Position numbers and translations under genes: made by a program
The notes under the pieces: model-generated
Told to the model about the DNA's origin: nothing
Databases searched by the model: none
The model's input: the letters and a program-made list of their open reading frames with translations, nothing else
Source of the DNA: a bacterium HR23
GTDB taxonomy: Bacteria > Chloroflexota > Dehalococcoidia > Lucifugimonadales > HRBIN23
Reading direction: 5' to 3'
Length of the DNA stretch: 27,427 nucleotides
Assembly (NCBI GenBank): GCA_002923335.1
Contig: BEHZ01000004.1
Location: 1 to 27,427 of the forward strand
In this document: positions 7,606-14,577 of the stretch, in pieces
Layout of the letters: every line of letters begins with the position of its first letter
How positions within the stretch are numbered: the stretch's first letter is position 1

Positions 7606-8122
7606 TCCTTCCCTCCTCCGGATACAGGCGCAGGGCGACGGCGGCTAGGCGCCGGCCCAGGCGCTGGGCCTGGGCCAGATCCTCCGGGGTAACAGCACCC
7701 GTCGCCGTCGCCCCGTAGTAGGAGCCGGAGCGCTCCATCTCTTTGCTCCAGGGCAGGCCGACCACCAGCATACCGCAGGCCAGCATCCAGTGGAGAAGGG
7801 CCAGGAGGGTGAACTCCAGCCCGCTGTGGCGGCCCCGCCCTACTACGAAGGCGGAGCCGGGTTTGCCGGCGAGGGAGCCCTCCTCCCACAGGTCCCCCTG
7901 CTCGTCCAGCCAGGCCTTGAGGCGGGCGGGGATGCCGCTCCAGTTGGGGCACCCCAGGGCCAGGGCGTGGCAGGAGAGGAGGTCGCCGCGATTGGCCTCA
8001 CTGACCTTGCGCAGAAGGGCGGTAACTCCCGGCACGCTCTGGGCGCCCTGGGCAACGGCGTGGGCCAGGCGTTCCACCTGGGCACTGCGGTCGTCGTAGA
8101 GCACCAGGACGGAAACAGGCAT
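7589..8122 (-). CDS. WrbA-like flavodoxin-fold NAD(P)H:quinone oxidoreductase
   Basis: A 177-residue flavodoxin-fold protein. VSVLVLYDDRSAQVERLA (3-20) is the FMN phosphate-binding loop region. GCPNWSGIPARLKAWLDEQG (58-77) followed by GSLAGKPGSAFV matches the WrbA/NQO family, as does GMLVVGLPW later and the tail YYGATATG. Such proteins reduce quinones by two electrons and limit oxidative stress; that activity here is inferred. The ATG at 8122 matches the domain start; a longer in-frame reading from 8209 covers the zinc-ribbon gene in another frame. It lies between the zinc-ribbon gene (5-base gap) and the peroxiredoxin (overlap). Confidence 0.87.
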   Translation of the reverse strand: MPVSVLVLYDDRSAQVERLAHAVAQGAQSVPGVTALLRKVSEANRGDLLSCHALALGCPNWSGIPARLKAWLDEQGDLWEEGSLAGKPGSAFVVGRGRHSGLEFTLLALLHWMLACGMLVVGLPWSKEMERSGSYYGATATGAVTPEDLAQAQRLGRRLAAVALRLYPEEGRNAPGG

Positions 8123-8127
8123 GGGCG

Positions 8128-8244
8128 TTACGGGTCGGAGCAGTCCCGCAGGGCCCCGCACCGTCGGCACATCAGTTTGCAGTGCACCACCATAAGGGGG
8201 GCACCGCACCGGTCGCAGGTAGGGGCTGGGTGAGGGGCCTGCAT
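8128..8244 (-). CDS. Small zinc-ribbon protein (38 residues)
   Basis: A short gene of 38 codons plus stop. The protein contains CDRCG (10-14), HC (21-22), CRRCG (26-30) and ends RDCSDP. Two CxxC knuckles (Cys10/Cys13 and Cys26/Cys29) plus Cys22 and Cys35 make a zinc or iron site very likely. The ending HCKL-C-x2-CG-x3-RDCSDP is a pattern I recognise from small hypothetical proteins of Chloroflexota and other phyla. The function is unknown. The ATG at 8244 has only a weak GGGG upstream; TATACT lies 6 nt before the ATG, so a leaderless message is possible, although the -35 match is poor. It lies 23 bases after the cupredoxin gene and 5 bases before the flavodoxin gene. Confidence 0.8.
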   Translation of the reverse strand: MQAPHPAPTCDRCGAPLMVVHCKLMCRRCGALRDCSDP

Positions 8245-8267
8245 AGCCCCAGTATAGCCCACGGGCC

Positions 8268-9206
8268 CTAATACGTGTAGTCCCGCTCGGGGGTGGTGGT
8301 GGGCGTAGGCTCCATAGAAGGCGGGGGCATGCTCTGCCCTGCAGGAACTACCTCTATCTCACCCACCATGCCGTAACTCTCGTGGGGACGGCACCAGAAG
8401 CGGATGCGTCCCGGCTGTGTGAACACCAGGGTATCGGTGGTTACCGTCTGTCCACCCCTCACAGGGAGGTCTACACGGGCGTCTGGACTTTCAAAGGTGA
8501 AGGTGTGGCTTCCGGACTCCCCCACCAGGACGAAGCGCACCGCCTCTCCCACCTGGACCCGCACACGGTTGGGGGTAAAGGTGGGGAAGCGGAGGGAGAG
8601 GCGCACCTCCCGGACCTGACCTATAGGAGTAGGGGAAGGGGTGGGCTGGGCGGTGGGGGCGGGTGTCGGGGGAGAGGAGGCACCAACTGGTGCCCCCGCA
8701 GGGGAGACCACAAACCATACCCCTCGCACGCCTTGTCCCTTGGCCTCCCCTGGGGACTGGTCGGAGGCGAAGTAGTAGAGGGGCCAGCCGTTGTAAGTTA
8801 CCCGGGTGGAACCCTCCGGGCGCTGGATGGTGCCCAGGAGGTTGGAGTGCACGCCTTCCCCTGCCACAGGGGGAGCCTGGGTCAGCAACGGGGGCCATGC
8901 CTGGAGACAGGTGCCAGTGCAGTTGGTTTTATTCGGCTCATCACGGGTAAACAGATACAGGGTTCTTCCCTGGGGGTCCGTCAGGATAGGTCCGAACTGC
9001 GGATGAGAGGAGACCCGGACGACCACGCCGGCTGGTGTAGGGGTGGGTGCCAGGGTTGGGGTGAAGGTGGGGGTGGGGGCAACGGTGGGCTGGGCAGCGG
9101 GAGGTCGGGGTAGAGGTGTAGGGCTGGGTGTGGGCGTGGGATATACAGCACGGCAGGCGATGGCAGAAAACAGCAGGAGCACGGACGCCAACAGGAGTGT
9201 GCGCAT
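8268..9206 (-). CDS. Exported lipoprotein-like protein: COG4315-type domain fused to a cupredoxin
   Basis: A 312-residue exported protein. From the N-terminus: a signal peptide ending SAIAC, with Cys18 as a possible lipidation site (the lipobox is weak because -3 is Ala); a Pro/Thr-rich spacer (about 22-60); a secreted domain of the Lipoprotein_15/COG4315 type (about 61-170, with GRTLYLF, NCTGTC and a tryptophan after it); a second Pro/Thr spacer (171-197); and a cupredoxin domain (198-288). The cupredoxin has a full type 1 copper set: His234 in SHTF, Cys272 and His275 in FWCRPH, and Met280 in GMVGEIEV. It is likely an outer-surface copper protein in electron transfer or stress sensing. The ATG follows GGGGGAAGG. 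It lies 78 bases after the anti-sigma gene. Confidence 0.85.
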   Translation of the reverse strand: MRTLLLASVLLLFSAIACRAVYPTPTPSPTPLPRPPAAQPTVAPTPTFTPTLAPTPTPAGVVVRVSSHPQFGPILTDPQGRTLYLFTRDEPNKTNCTGTCLQAWPPLLTQAPPVAGEGVHSNLLGTIQRPEGSTRVTYNGWPLYYFASDQSPGEAKGQGVRGVWFVVSPAGAPVGASSPPTPAPTAQPTPSPTPIGQVREVRLSLRFPTFTPNRVRVQVGEAVRFVLVGESGSHTFTFESPDARVDLPVRGGQTVTTDTLVFTQPGRIRFWCRPHESYGMVGEIEVVPAGQSMPPPSMEPTPTTTPERDYTY

Positions 9207-9284
9207 ATCCTTCCCCCGGGATAGTGCTTTATAGAATACTACGCACGGAGTCGGGGGATGGTTTCGCCTGGTGGGGCAGGGGGT

Positions 9285-10175
9285 CTACCGGCGCAGGAGT
9301 TCGGCAGCCAGCACCAGAGGCCCGGTGGGGGAGAGGCTTCCCTGCACCGGCTCAATAGTCACCCGGAGGCCCTCAAAGTTCGTGAGGGGTTCCTGGGGGC
9401 GGAGGAGGAACTGTGCCCACCCCGAGTTGTCCACTGTGAAGGTGCCGCCGTCTATGCGTTGGTCGCCTCGCACCAGCCACACCTGGTAGACCTGGGCCGG
9501 GGGTAGGGGGTCCAGGCCAATAACCACTAGGATGGCGACCCCCCATTCTGGGGGCGCCATCAGCATGCCGTAGGCAGTGGGGGCGGAGGAGGTGCCCCGC
9601 ACCCAGACGACCCGCAGGTCGGGGGCAGCGCTCCAGTAGGCCAACTGGCGTAGGTCGTGGATGGAGCGGGACAGGGCCTCGGTGCGGTAGTCCTCTTTGC
9701 TCTGCATGGTCATCAGGACGGAGGTGAGTTGGCCGAGGCGGGCTTCCTGGCGGGCCTCCATCGCCTGGAGGGCCAGCATTAGCCCTTGAATCTGCCCTTG
9801 CTGTTGGGCCAGCGCACGCTCCAGGTGTATCTGTCGCTGGACACCCCACACTGCTCCCCAGGCCACCACAAGGGCTAGCGCCACGCTCACCGCCCCGGCT
9901 GTCACCCACCTCGGCGGTATTCCCGTTAGGCGGCGAAGGGAAGGACGGGCAGGGTGCGCTCCCAGGGCCCGCTCTAGCACTCTCCCCTTAAGACGGGGAG
10001 GAGGCTCCAGCCCTGTGCCAGCAGAGAGCCACATAGCCCCCTCCAGGAGGGGCTGGGCCTCCTGGGCACAGCGGGCGCACCGTTGGAGGTGGGCGTCCAC
10101 TGCCTCCCATTCCTCCGGTTCCAGGGCGGAAAGGGCGTAAGCCGGCAGAAGGTCTTGCACCTGTTGACACTTCAT
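9285..10175 (-). CDS. RskA-like anti-sigma factor with zinc-finger domain
   Basis: A 296-residue single-pass membrane protein that should hold the cognate ECF sigma factor inactive. Domains: an anti-sigma zinc-finger domain (about 1-60) with Cys3 and the HxxxCxxC triad His29, Cys33, Cys36; a transmembrane helix (about 91-112); a Gln-rich coiled-coil stretch (about 115-155); and an extracytoplasmic RskA-type beta domain (about 185-295, with AILVVIGLDPLPPAQVYQVW and FTVDNSG). The start ATG overlaps the sigma gene's stop as ATGA, the usual coupling of sigma and anti-sigma. Release is normally by proteolysis; an RseP-type site-2 protease is encoded at 14578-15702, which may or may not be the partner. 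Confidence 0.92.
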   Translation of the reverse strand: MKCQQVQDLLPAYALSALEPEEWEAVDAHLQRCARCAQEAQPLLEGAMWLSAGTGLEPPPRLKGRVLERALGAHPARPSLRRLTGIPPRWVTAGAVSVALALVVAWGAVWGVQRQIHLERALAQQQGQIQGLMLALQAMEARQEARLGQLTSVLMTMQSKEDYRTEALSRSIHDLRQLAYWSAAPDLRVVWVRGTSSAPTAYGMLMAPPEWGVAILVVIGLDPLPPAQVYQVWLVRGDQRIDGGTFTVDNSGWAQFLLRPQEPLTNFEGLRVTIEPVQGSLSPTGPLVLAAELLRR

Positions 10176-10750
10176 GCTTCCATCCCCATTCCGGGGCCTA
10201 AAAGGGAGCGGAGTTTCAAGAGCCCCAAGCGTATTCGGGTCTTGACGGTGCCCAGGGGGATGCCGAGGCGCTGGGCCACCTCCCTCTGGGTGAGGCCGTG
10301 GAAGTAGGTGAGGAGGAGCACCTCCCTTTGGGAGGGGTCGAGGTGCTGGAGGGCCTGGTGGAGGCGTGCCCTGCGCTCGTTGGCGATGGCCCCTTCAGTG
10401 GGGTCGTCCTCCGAGGCAGGGGGGTGGTCGGCGAGGGGGAGGGGGTCGGATACCTGCACCATTCCCACCCGCTGGCGCTTGCGCAGGAGGTCTATGGCCC
10501 GATGGTGGGCGATGCTCATAAGCCATAAGCGGGGGCTTCCCCGTGCCTCGCTGTAGGTCTTGGCCTTCTGCCACACCGCCAAAAACACCTCTTGGACCAC
10601 CTCCTCGGCCGCTCCCACGTCCTGAAGGAGGGCATAGGCGACACCGAACACCACGCGGGCGTAGCGGTCGTAAAGGGCCTCCAGGGCGGGCTCTCGCCCG
10701 GCGGCGACCAGGGCCAGCAAGTCCGGGTCGCCCAAGTCCCGATATGCCAC
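10172..10750 (-). CDS. ECF-family RNA polymerase sigma factor (SigK-like)
   Basis: A 192-residue group IV sigma factor. Region 2 spans about 22-92 (ALYDRYARVVFGVAYALLQD, EEVVQEVFLAVWQ, then WLMSIAHHRAIDLLRKRQR). Region 4 spans about 128-184 with the helix-turn-helix GLTQREVAQRLGIPLGTVKTR. It belongs to the sigma class paired with RskA-type anti-sigma factors. The start is GTG at 10750, chosen because it gives the normal ECF length; the ribosome binding site is weak. A longer open frame reaches 10882 but has no family-like sequence and would start upstream of the predicted promoter. The stop overlaps the anti-sigma start (ATGA). It probably controls its own cluster, which is inference. Confidence 0.92.
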   Translation of the reverse strand: MAYRDLGDPDLLALVAAGREPALEALYDRYARVVFGVAYALLQDVGAAEEVVQEVFLAVWQKAKTYSEARGSPRLWLMSIAHHRAIDLLRKRQRVGMVQVSDPLPLADHPPASEDDPTEGAIANERRARLHQALQHLDPSQREVLLLTYFHGLTQREVAQRLGIPLGTVKTRIRLGLLKLRSLLGPGMGMEA

Positions 10751-10833
10751 ACCACCGTCCCGGGGCGGCCTGCCCTCCCGTAATTGCTTACGAAAAGCGT
10801 TGCCTTCTGGATGTATGGCCGACCCCCCCTGGT

Positions 10834-10862
10834 ATTCTATGCGCTGCGGACAGTGGGGGCAA
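10834..10862 (-). promoter_or_regulatory. Promoter of the ECF sigma/redox operon
   Basis: On the minus strand: -35 TTGCCC (10862-10857), 17-base spacer, -10 TAGAAT (10839-10834). Predicted start near 10827, about 77 nt before the GTG. It is a housekeeping-type promoter, not an obvious ECF type, and its -35 hexamer is the same as at pdxS and rpsB. Confidence 0.65.
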
Positions 10863-10876
10863 CCCCGCCCAGGGGC

Positions 10877-10905
10877 TTGCAAAAGCCCGCCGGCGGGACT
10901 AGCAT
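10877..10905 (+). promoter_or_regulatory. Promoter of tRNA-Gln
   Basis: -35 TTGCAA (10877-10882), 17-base spacer, -10 TAGCAT (10900-10905). Predicted start near 10912, about 6 nt before the mature tRNA 5' end. It is divergent from the sigma-factor promoter, with only 14 bases between the two -35 boxes. Confidence 0.65.
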
Positions 10906-10917
10906 AGAGAGTAGCGC

Positions 10918-10991
10918 TGGGGGATCGTCTAGCGGTAGGACGGCAGACTCTGGATCTGCTAGCCCTGGTTCGAATCCAGGTCCCCCAGCCA
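10918..10991 (+). tRNA. tRNA-Gln (anticodon CTG)
   Basis: A complete cloverleaf of 74 nt. Acceptor stem TGGGGGA (10918-10924) pairs with TCCCCCA (10981-10987), then discriminator G and an encoded CCA. The anticodon stem is GCAGA/TCTGC with loop CTCTGGA, giving anticodon CTG (reads CAG, glutamine). The T arm is CCTGG-TTCGAAT-CCAGG. A T6 run follows the CCA by two bases. It is the only tRNA in the window. Confidence 0.96.
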
Positions 10992-11003
10992 CCTTTTTTC
11001 GCC

Positions 11004-11048
11004 CCCGTTTCCCTGCCCTAGCAGGCGGAGACGGGTGGCCTTCTTCTT
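11004..11048 (+). terminator. Terminator hairpin after tRNA-Gln
   Basis: CCCGTTTCC (11004-11012) pairs with GGAGACGGG (11027-11035) through nine pairs including one T-G wobble. The inside contains CTGC-CCTA-GCAG (11013-11024). TTCTTCTT follows at 11041-11048. The wobble becomes an A-C mismatch on the opposite strand, so the plus strand is favoured. A T6 run at 10994-10999 just after the tRNA may end transcripts earlier. Confidence 0.6.
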
Positions 11049-11994
11049 ACTTGATGGCGATGGCGTTGGCCGGGGAGCCTACGCCCCCTGGCAGGTAGAG
11101 GGGCACCGCCACCAGCAGGAAGGCGTAGACGCCGTCCTGGGCGCAGTGGCGGGCCAGGTCATCCAGCGCCCAGAACCCCCCCAGAGGCATCCCCAGGAGG
11201 GGGATAAGGCGTCGGTGCAGGAAGCCCACCTCCGGGCGCACCGGGAGACTCTCCACCGCCACATTGTCCCCCGCCACCAGGGCGATGCGGTGGTCCCACA
11301 ACCACTGGGCCATCTCCCAGCCGGCGTAGAGGCCGGGCGAAGCCAAAGTGTTGTCCGTAATGGTGCCCACCTTCGCCCGTTCCCCTTCCGGGAGAGAGAG
11401 ATACCACCCCAGCCAGCCGGTGCGCACGAGGAGGATATCGCCCTCCTCCAGGGCGACGCCCTGGGCGTGAGCGGTGGCCTCCAGGTGCTCGGGGCGAATG
11501 GGGAAGGCCTCCCGGGGGTTGAGGGGATGCCCCTGCCCCTCCATCCAGCGGGCCACATCCAAAAGCACCCCTCGCCCCACGATGCCGTGGCGCGCCCAGT
11601 GCTCTATGCCCAGGGCGCCTTTGGCGATGTCCTCATCCTGCCGGCCTCCGTAGAAGCCGAACTCCCGGTAGCGGATATGGCGCAGGCCGTCGATCTGTGT
11701 GGAGAACTGGGGGTAGAAGTTGTCCAGGACCTCATCTCGGGCGTTGCGGTCGGGGAAGAGGAGGGTGTGGCGGTAGCGCTGGCGTCCCCACACCAGGGGG
11801 GGATGGGGCTGGTCCAGGGGCAGGGAGAGGGGGAAAACCAGCCCCTGCCGAACCAGGCCCACGGCCCGGCGCACCCTTTCTGGCGTCAGGAAGTTGATGG
11901 TGCCCAGTTGGTCATCGGGGCCGAAAACGCCCCAGCAGTGGCGGTCGCCCGTGGCGGGGATAATAGGAAGGTCGGCGTAGCGGGGAATGGACAT
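11047..11994 (-). CDS. Cyclase-family (PF04199) metal-dependent hydrolase
   Basis: A 315-residue member of the large cyclase/kynurenine formamidase-like family, soluble, typically hydrolysing amide or ester bonds with a divalent metal. Visible family features: WGVFGPDDQLGTINFLTPE (21-39), the metal-site segment STQIDGLRH (98-106) with Gln100, Asp102 and His106 in place of the classical HxGTHxD, and IEHWARHGIVGRGVLLD (130-146). This form is the longer subfamily of unknown substrate. The ATG at 11994 has GGAGG at 12007-12003, and that site can be masked by a perfect hairpin. It lies 204 bases downstream of the acyl-CoA dehydrogenase on the same strand, with nothing recognisable in the gap apart from the hairpin. 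Confidence 0.88.
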   Translation of the reverse strand: MSIPRYADLPIIPATGDRHCWGVFGPDDQLGTINFLTPERVRRAVGLVRQGLVFPLSLPLDQPHPPLVWGRQRYRHTLLFPDRNARDEVLDNFYPQFSTQIDGLRHIRYREFGFYGGRQDEDIAKGALGIEHWARHGIVGRGVLLDVARWMEGQGHPLNPREAFPIRPEHLEATAHAQGVALEEGDILLVRTGWLGWYLSLPEGERAKVGTITDNTLASPGLYAGWEMAQWLWDHRIALVAGDNVAVESLPVRPEVGFLHRRLIPLLGMPLGGFWALDDLARHCAQDGVYAFLLVAVPLYLPGGVGSPANAIAIK

Positions 11995-12002
11995 GGGCTA
12001 TG

Positions 12003-12016
12003 CCTCCACGCGGAGG
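12003..12016 (-). promoter_or_regulatory. Hairpin masking the ribosome binding site of the cyclase gene
   Basis: In the minus-strand RNA, CCUCC (12016-12012), loop GCGU, GGAGG (12007-12003). The GGAGG is the ribosome binding site of the ATG at 11994, so the folded form would hide it. The pairing is directly seen; a regulatory role is inference. Confidence 0.4.
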
Positions 12017-12198
12017 GATGCTCACCATGGCCAGGCGAAAGGGCTGGCGGAAGCGCTCCTCCCCCGGGGTGCCGTGGGCACGGGGATTCGGAAAGGTAGC
12101 GCTCGGCCTGTCTGGGTGGCAGAGGCAGGCATGGCTTCTGGCCGTCAGACACTCCCTTTGGTCCGAGCCTACGGGGGTGTGGTGGCCGGCTGGGCAGG

Positions 12199-13371
12199 CT
12201 ACCCCCGTGGCAGGCCCAGCCCCCGTAGGGCGATGATGTTGCGCTGCACTTCGTTTGTGCCCCCGGCGATGCTGGCGGAGAAGGACGCCAGCCACGCCCG
12301 CTGAACGCGCCCCGCCAGGGGCGCCCACTTGCTGTCCTGGGTCAACTGGCCGTAAAGGCCCAGCACCTCCATGGCGGTCTGGAGCATGCGCTGGGTCCAG
12401 TCCGCTCCGAAAACCTTAATCATAGACGCCTCTTTGTTGGGGACAACGCCTTTGCTCTGCAGCCAGGCGGTGTAATAAGAGAGCCAGCGCCCCACCTGGT
12501 ATTCCACCTCCAACTCAGCCAGGCGGTTACGGATGCGGGGGTCGCTGGTGAGGGGCTTGCCACCTCGGGTGGTCAGGCGGGCAAACTCCAGCACTTGCTC
12601 CCACAGGGGCCGGTATTGGGCGATGCGCTCTATGCCCGAGCGCTCAAAGTCCAGGTTGCTGGCCACCACATACCAGCCCCGGTCCTTCTCCCCCACCATG
12701 GCCGTCTTGGGCACCCGCACATTATCAAAGAACACCTGATTGAAGGAGTGGACGCCCGCCATGTTGATGATGGGGCGGATGGTAATGCCGGGCGTCTTCA
12801 GGTCCACAATGAAGACGCTGATGCCACGGTGCTTAGGCGCGTCGGGGTTGGTGCGCACCGCCAGCCAGATATAGTCCTGCAGGTGGGCGTAGGAGGTCCA
12901 GATTTTGGTGCCGTTGATCACATAGTCGTCACCGTCCTGGACGGCGCGGGTTTGCAGGGAGGCCAGGTCGGAGCCGGCGCCTGGCTCGCTGTATCCGATG
13001 CAGAAGCCGCACTCGCCCCGCACAATACGGGGGAGGAACTCCCGCTTCTGCTCCTCGGTGCCGAACAGCATGATGCTCGGCCCCATCTGACGGTCGGCGA
13101 AATGGTGGTAGGCGATGGGGGCGGCGGCCAGGAGCATCTCCTCCAGGTAGATGGTGCGCTCAATATAGCCCAGGGCCTGGCCCCCGTATTCTCGTGGCCA
13201 CGCCAGGCCTATCCAGCCCTTTTGCCCCAGTTTGCGGGAGAACTCACGGGAGAAGCCTTCGCCCCCGGCGGCCGCGTATTGCTGGCGCATCTCAGGGGTC
13301 AGTTCCTTCTGAAGCCAGGAGCGGATTTCCTGGCGGAACGCCTCTTGTTGGGGTGTGAAGTGGAAGTCCAT
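12199..13371 (-). CDS. Acyl-CoA dehydrogenase (FadE type)
   Basis: A 390-residue FAD enzyme that oxidises an acyl-CoA to a 2-enoyl-CoA. Seen: CIGYSEPGAGSDLASLQT (124-141), the flavin/substrate loop; INGTKIWTS (152-160); RGISVFIVD (182-190); and C-terminal AGGTNEVQRNIIA (369-381). In many family members a catalytic Glu sits just before the final GT (YEGT); here it is Gly370, so the base is more likely Glu243 in FERSG, as in isovaleryl-type and actinobacterial steroid-type enzymes. The ATG follows a strong GAAGGAGGT. It lies 37 bases after ispG, so it may be read from the rpsB operon. Electron acceptor and chain length are unknown. Confidence 0.92.
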   Translation of the reverse strand: MDFHFTPQQEAFRQEIRSWLQKELTPEMRQQYAAAGGEGFSREFSRKLGQKGWIGLAWPREYGGQALGYIERTIYLEEMLLAAAPIAYHHFADRQMGPSIMLFGTEEQKREFLPRIVRGECGFCIGYSEPGAGSDLASLQTRAVQDGDDYVINGTKIWTSYAHLQDYIWLAVRTNPDAPKHRGISVFIVDLKTPGITIRPIINMAGVHSFNQVFFDNVRVPKTAMVGEKDRGWYVVASNLDFERSGIERIAQYRPLWEQVLEFARLTTRGGKPLTSDPRIRNRLAELEVEYQVGRWLSYYTAWLQSKGVVPNKEASMIKVFGADWTQRMLQTAMEVLGLYGQLTQDSKWAPLAGRVQRAWLASFSASIAGGTNEVQRNIIALRGLGLPRG

Positions 13372-13385
13372 AGGGCACCTCCTTC

Positions 13386-13400
13386 GGGCAATATGTGCCC
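13386..13400 (-). repeat. Inverted repeat upstream of the acyl-CoA dehydrogenase gene
   Basis: GGGCA-N5-TGCCC lies directly upstream of the ribosome binding site, in the ispG to acyl-CoA dehydrogenase gap. It could be an operator half-site pair or a small RNA hairpin. Neither is shown. Confidence 0.35.
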
Positions 13401-13408
13401 CCCACGGG

Positions 13409-14563
13409 TTAGTCGCCGAGGGAGCCCGCCTTCTGCTCCTGCAGGAGTTTCTCCACCTCCTCCAGCAGGGCGGTGAGCATCTCCCCGGCGTTCACCACCC
13501 GCACCTTCTGCCCCTTGCGGAAGATAACCGCCCTCCCCACCCCCGCAGCGATGCCCACATCGGCGTCCTTGGCCTCTCCAGGGCCGTTCACCTCGCATCC
13601 CATCACTGCCACACGGATGTTGGCGTTGAGGCCTTTTATGATTTCATCCACCTGGTTGGCCAGGCGCACCACATCCACATCGGCCCGTCCGCAGGAGGGG
13701 CAAGCGATGAGGGTAACCCCTTTCTGCCGGAGGTTCAAGGCCTTGAGGATTTCATAGCCGGCGAAGACCTCCTCCCGGGGGTCTCCCGACAGGGAGACAC
13801 GGATGGTGTCGCCGATACCCTCATACAGCAGGTAGCCTAGCCCCACGGCGCTACGGATGGAGCCGGCCTTCACCGTCCCCGCCTCGGTGATGCCCAGGTG
13901 TAAAGGATAGGGCACCATGCGGGCGATGCGCCGATAGGCTTCTATCGTGGTGGGCACATCAAAGGCCTTCAGCGATATCTTGATGTTGTCAAAGTCCATG
14001 TCCTCCAGGATTTGAATCTCCCACAGGGCTGTGGCGACCATGTGGTCTACGACGCTGTATTCCCCCGGCTTGGCCTCGCCGGCCTTGGGAAGGCGGTTGA
14101 CCATATCGTAGACCCGAGAAAGGCCTCCGCTTTTGCCAATGCCTCCCACAGGGGGGAGGCTCCCGAAGTTCACTCCGATACGGATAGGGATGCCCCGCTC
14201 CTTGGCTGCCTTCACCACCGAGCGCACCTTGTCCGCGTCCCGCAGGTTGCCGGGGTTCAGGCGCAGGCCGTCCACCCCGCTCTTGATGGCCTCCAGGGCC
14301 AGGTGGTGGTGGAAGTGGATGTCGGCGATAATGGGGATTTTGACCTGGCGCTTGATGTCGGCCAGGGCACGGGCTGCCTCCAGGTCGGGCACCGCACAGC
14401 GGACGATATCACACCCCACCTCTTCCAGTTCCTTTATCTGGCGCACCGTCGCCTGCACATCCCGGGTGTCGGTCTTGGTCATGGACTGGACGGATATAGG
14501 GGCATCGCCCCCGATTTTCACGGGGCCAACCCAAATAGGTTTAGAGACACGGCGTGGCTTCAT
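13409..14563 (-). CDS. ispG: 4-hydroxy-3-methylbut-2-en-1-yl diphosphate synthase (IspG/GcpE)
   Basis: Converts methylerythritol cyclodiphosphate to HMBPP, the penultimate step of the MEP isoprenoid pathway; a [4Fe-4S] enzyme. 384 residues. The TIM-barrel part begins with PISVQSMTKTDTRD (22-35). Cluster ligands are Cys288 and Cys291 in ACPSCGR and Cys323 in MGCEVNGPGE, with Glu330 as the likely fourth ligand. LRLNPGN (100-106) and RIGVNFGSL (128-136) are conserved. A Gly/Lys-rich stretch at about 137-170 is longer than in E. coli IspG. The ATG follows GGAGAGGGAGGG and lies 14 bases after rseP. With dxr nearby, two MEP-pathway genes share this operon. Confidence 0.97.
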   Translation of the reverse strand: MKPRRVSKPIWVGPVKIGGDAPISVQSMTKTDTRDVQATVRQIKELEEVGCDIVRCAVPDLEAARALADIKRQVKIPIIADIHFHHHLALEAIKSGVDGLRLNPGNLRDADKVRSVVKAAKERGIPIRIGVNFGSLPPVGGIGKSGGLSRVYDMVNRLPKAGEAKPGEYSVVDHMVATALWEIQILEDMDFDNIKISLKAFDVPTTIEAYRRIARMVPYPLHLGITEAGTVKAGSIRSAVGLGYLLYEGIGDTIRVSLSGDPREEVFAGYEILKALNLRQKGVTLIACPSCGRADVDVVRLANQVDEIIKGLNANIRVAVMGCEVNGPGEAKDADVGIAAGVGRAVIFRKGQKVRVVNAGEMLTALLEEVEKLLQEQKAGSLGD

Positions 14564-14577
14564 ACCCTCCCTCTCCT

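Noticed and set aside
9007..9130. Repetitive G/T-rich sequence suggesting a tandem repeat element
   Set aside because: It encodes the Pro/Thr spacer of the exported cupredoxin protein on the minus strand; codon repetition explains it.
11035..12099. A 354-codon plus-strand frame opposite the cyclase gene
   Set aside because: Low-complexity Gly/Val/His/Gln-rich translation with no family features; the minus strand carries a recognisable protein.
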